Below, piece by piece: positions 39,551-39,863 of a stretch of 39,863 bases of DNA (positions within the stretch are counted from its first letter, which is position 1; each line of letters opens with the position of its first letter). The translations under genes and the position numbers were made by a program. The stretch comes from Candidatus Roizmanbacteria bacterium UBA6242 (GTDB taxonomy: Bacteria > Patescibacteriota > Microgenomatia > UBA1406 > GWC2-37-13), in contig DJWA01000022.1 of the NCBI GenBank assembly GCA_002440905.1, positions 1 to 39,863 of the forward strand, read 5' to 3'. The notes beneath the pieces were generated by a model that searched no databases, had not been told where the DNA came from, and saw only the letters and a program-made list of their open reading frames with translations.

Positions 39551-39863
39551 CCCCGAACATTCGCCCCCAAACAAGAACACCTTCGTCCGTTGTTACCAAG
39601 TAAGCATCTTGCTCAACCGCAAGGACAATAAGGTCAAGGTCCGTCAAGCTATCCAAGAAGCCCGCCCTCGTGGCGTTCCTATATCTATCCCTAAACTTCT
39701 TAACAACCGCGCCTATTTTAATCTCAAAGTCTTTTTTTGACATGTCTCCTGACCCTGCCATAAGTCTTGCGGCGTTTATTATCTCCTCTTCCCCAATAGT
39801 CAACCCCCGATAACTTCTTAGGCGAATATCTTCGATTAGTTTATAAAACACCGATGAGGAGAA
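39495..39863 (-). CDS. PIN-domain protein, RNA-ligase-partner (UPF0278) type, 5' end outside window
   Basis: The frame is open to the right edge, so only the last 122 codons are visible; a GTG at 39851 is not the true start. Visible features match the RNA ligase partner protein family of PIN/VapC-like RNases: VFYKLIEDIRLRSYRGLTIG, then GFLDSLTDLDLIVLA and DAYLVTTDEGVLVWG. These contain two of the PIN acidic residues (Asp of DLDL and Asp of TTDEG). The N-terminal Asp and Glu should be upstream, beyond the window. In archaea this family is found with a 3'-5' RNA ligase; whether a ligase gene lies next door cannot be seen. Confidence 0.8.
   Translation of the reverse strand, partial: FSSSVFYKLIEDIRLRSYRGLTIGEEEIINAARLMAGSGDMSKKDFEIKIGAVVKKFRDRYRNATRAGFLDSLTDLDLIVLAVEQDAYLVTTDEGVLVWGRMFGVKEMPSGVFRKRLEDLLV

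Noticed and set aside
1..39863. CRISPR array, insertion sequence or prophage
   Set aside because: No regularly spaced repeats, transposase, integrase or structural phage genes were seen.

Overview
The window looks like a chromosomal piece of a Candidate Phyla Radiation bacterium, most likely Microgenomates-like (OP11). This is inferred from gene content, not from a marker phylogeny. The signs are a very compact layout, standard stop codons including TGA, many small membrane-anchored surface proteins, a DUF5667 protein, VirB2-like and VirB6-like envelope proteins, cohesin and LPXTG-type proteins, and an archaeal-looking PIN protein. I see no IS element, prophage, CRISPR array, rRNA or ordinary tRNA.

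Layout. 1-4.3 kb: an AI-2E-type transporter, a large anchored surface protein and a FAD-dependent amine-oxidase-fold enzyme. 4.25-7.5 kb: a minus-strand operon for sugar-phosphate interconversion (mannose-6-P isomerase, glucose-6-P isomerase, hexose-phosphate mutarotase). 7.5-11.3 kb: a UbiA-family prenyltransferase, then recA-recX-MFS. 11.2-15.4 kb: a PD-(D/E)XK-like protein, RNase Y without a membrane anchor, thiL and HU. 15.4-21.9 kb: a DUF5667 protein, O-antigen ligase-like protein, mscL with a coupled Cys-rich protein, a GT-C glycosyltransferase, hflX and a DEDDh exonuclease-GIY-YIG fusion. 21.8-25.1 kb: a HAD phosphatase, an orphan soluble histidine kinase, tmRNA (ssrA), smpB and a small GIY-YIG nuclease. 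25-32.9 kb: envelope and housekeeping accessory genes (PG-binding/CAP protein, two alpha/beta hydrolases, SIMPL protein, GH39-like glycosidase, EamA permease, PQ-loop-like membrane protein, M24 peptidase). 32.8-39.6 kb: an envelope cluster with a VirB6-like membrane protein, a cohesin protein with LPTTG, a coiled-coil SpoIID protein, a VirB2-like pilin, a small IPATG protein and a 2-TM protein. The right edge holds the 3' part of a PIN-domain gene of the RNA-ligase-partner type.

Three properties cut across the window. First, many genes have a TATAAT-like box ending 6-8 nt before the start codon, which places transcription start at or next to the start codon (leaderless mRNAs). HU is the clear exception, with a full promoter and a strong Shine-Dalgarno. 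Second, eight convergent gene pairs overlap at their 3' ends by 11-92 nt and two more abut within 4 nt, leaving almost no room for terminators. Third, the trans-translation locus is highly compressed: the tmRNA 5' end lies one nucleotide after the smpB stop codon, and a self-complementary ATTATAAT appears to serve as -10 box for both smpB-ssrA and the divergent GIY-YIG gene. The predicted tmRNA tag is long and mycoplasma-like.

The best candidate for an undescribed system is the 32.8-39.6 kb envelope cluster. It pairs conjugation-like membrane parts with wall-anchored cohesin and peptidoglycan-remodelling proteins, and would suit cell-cell attachment or DNA uptake. That function is inference, and no VirB4-type ATPase or sortase lies in the window.
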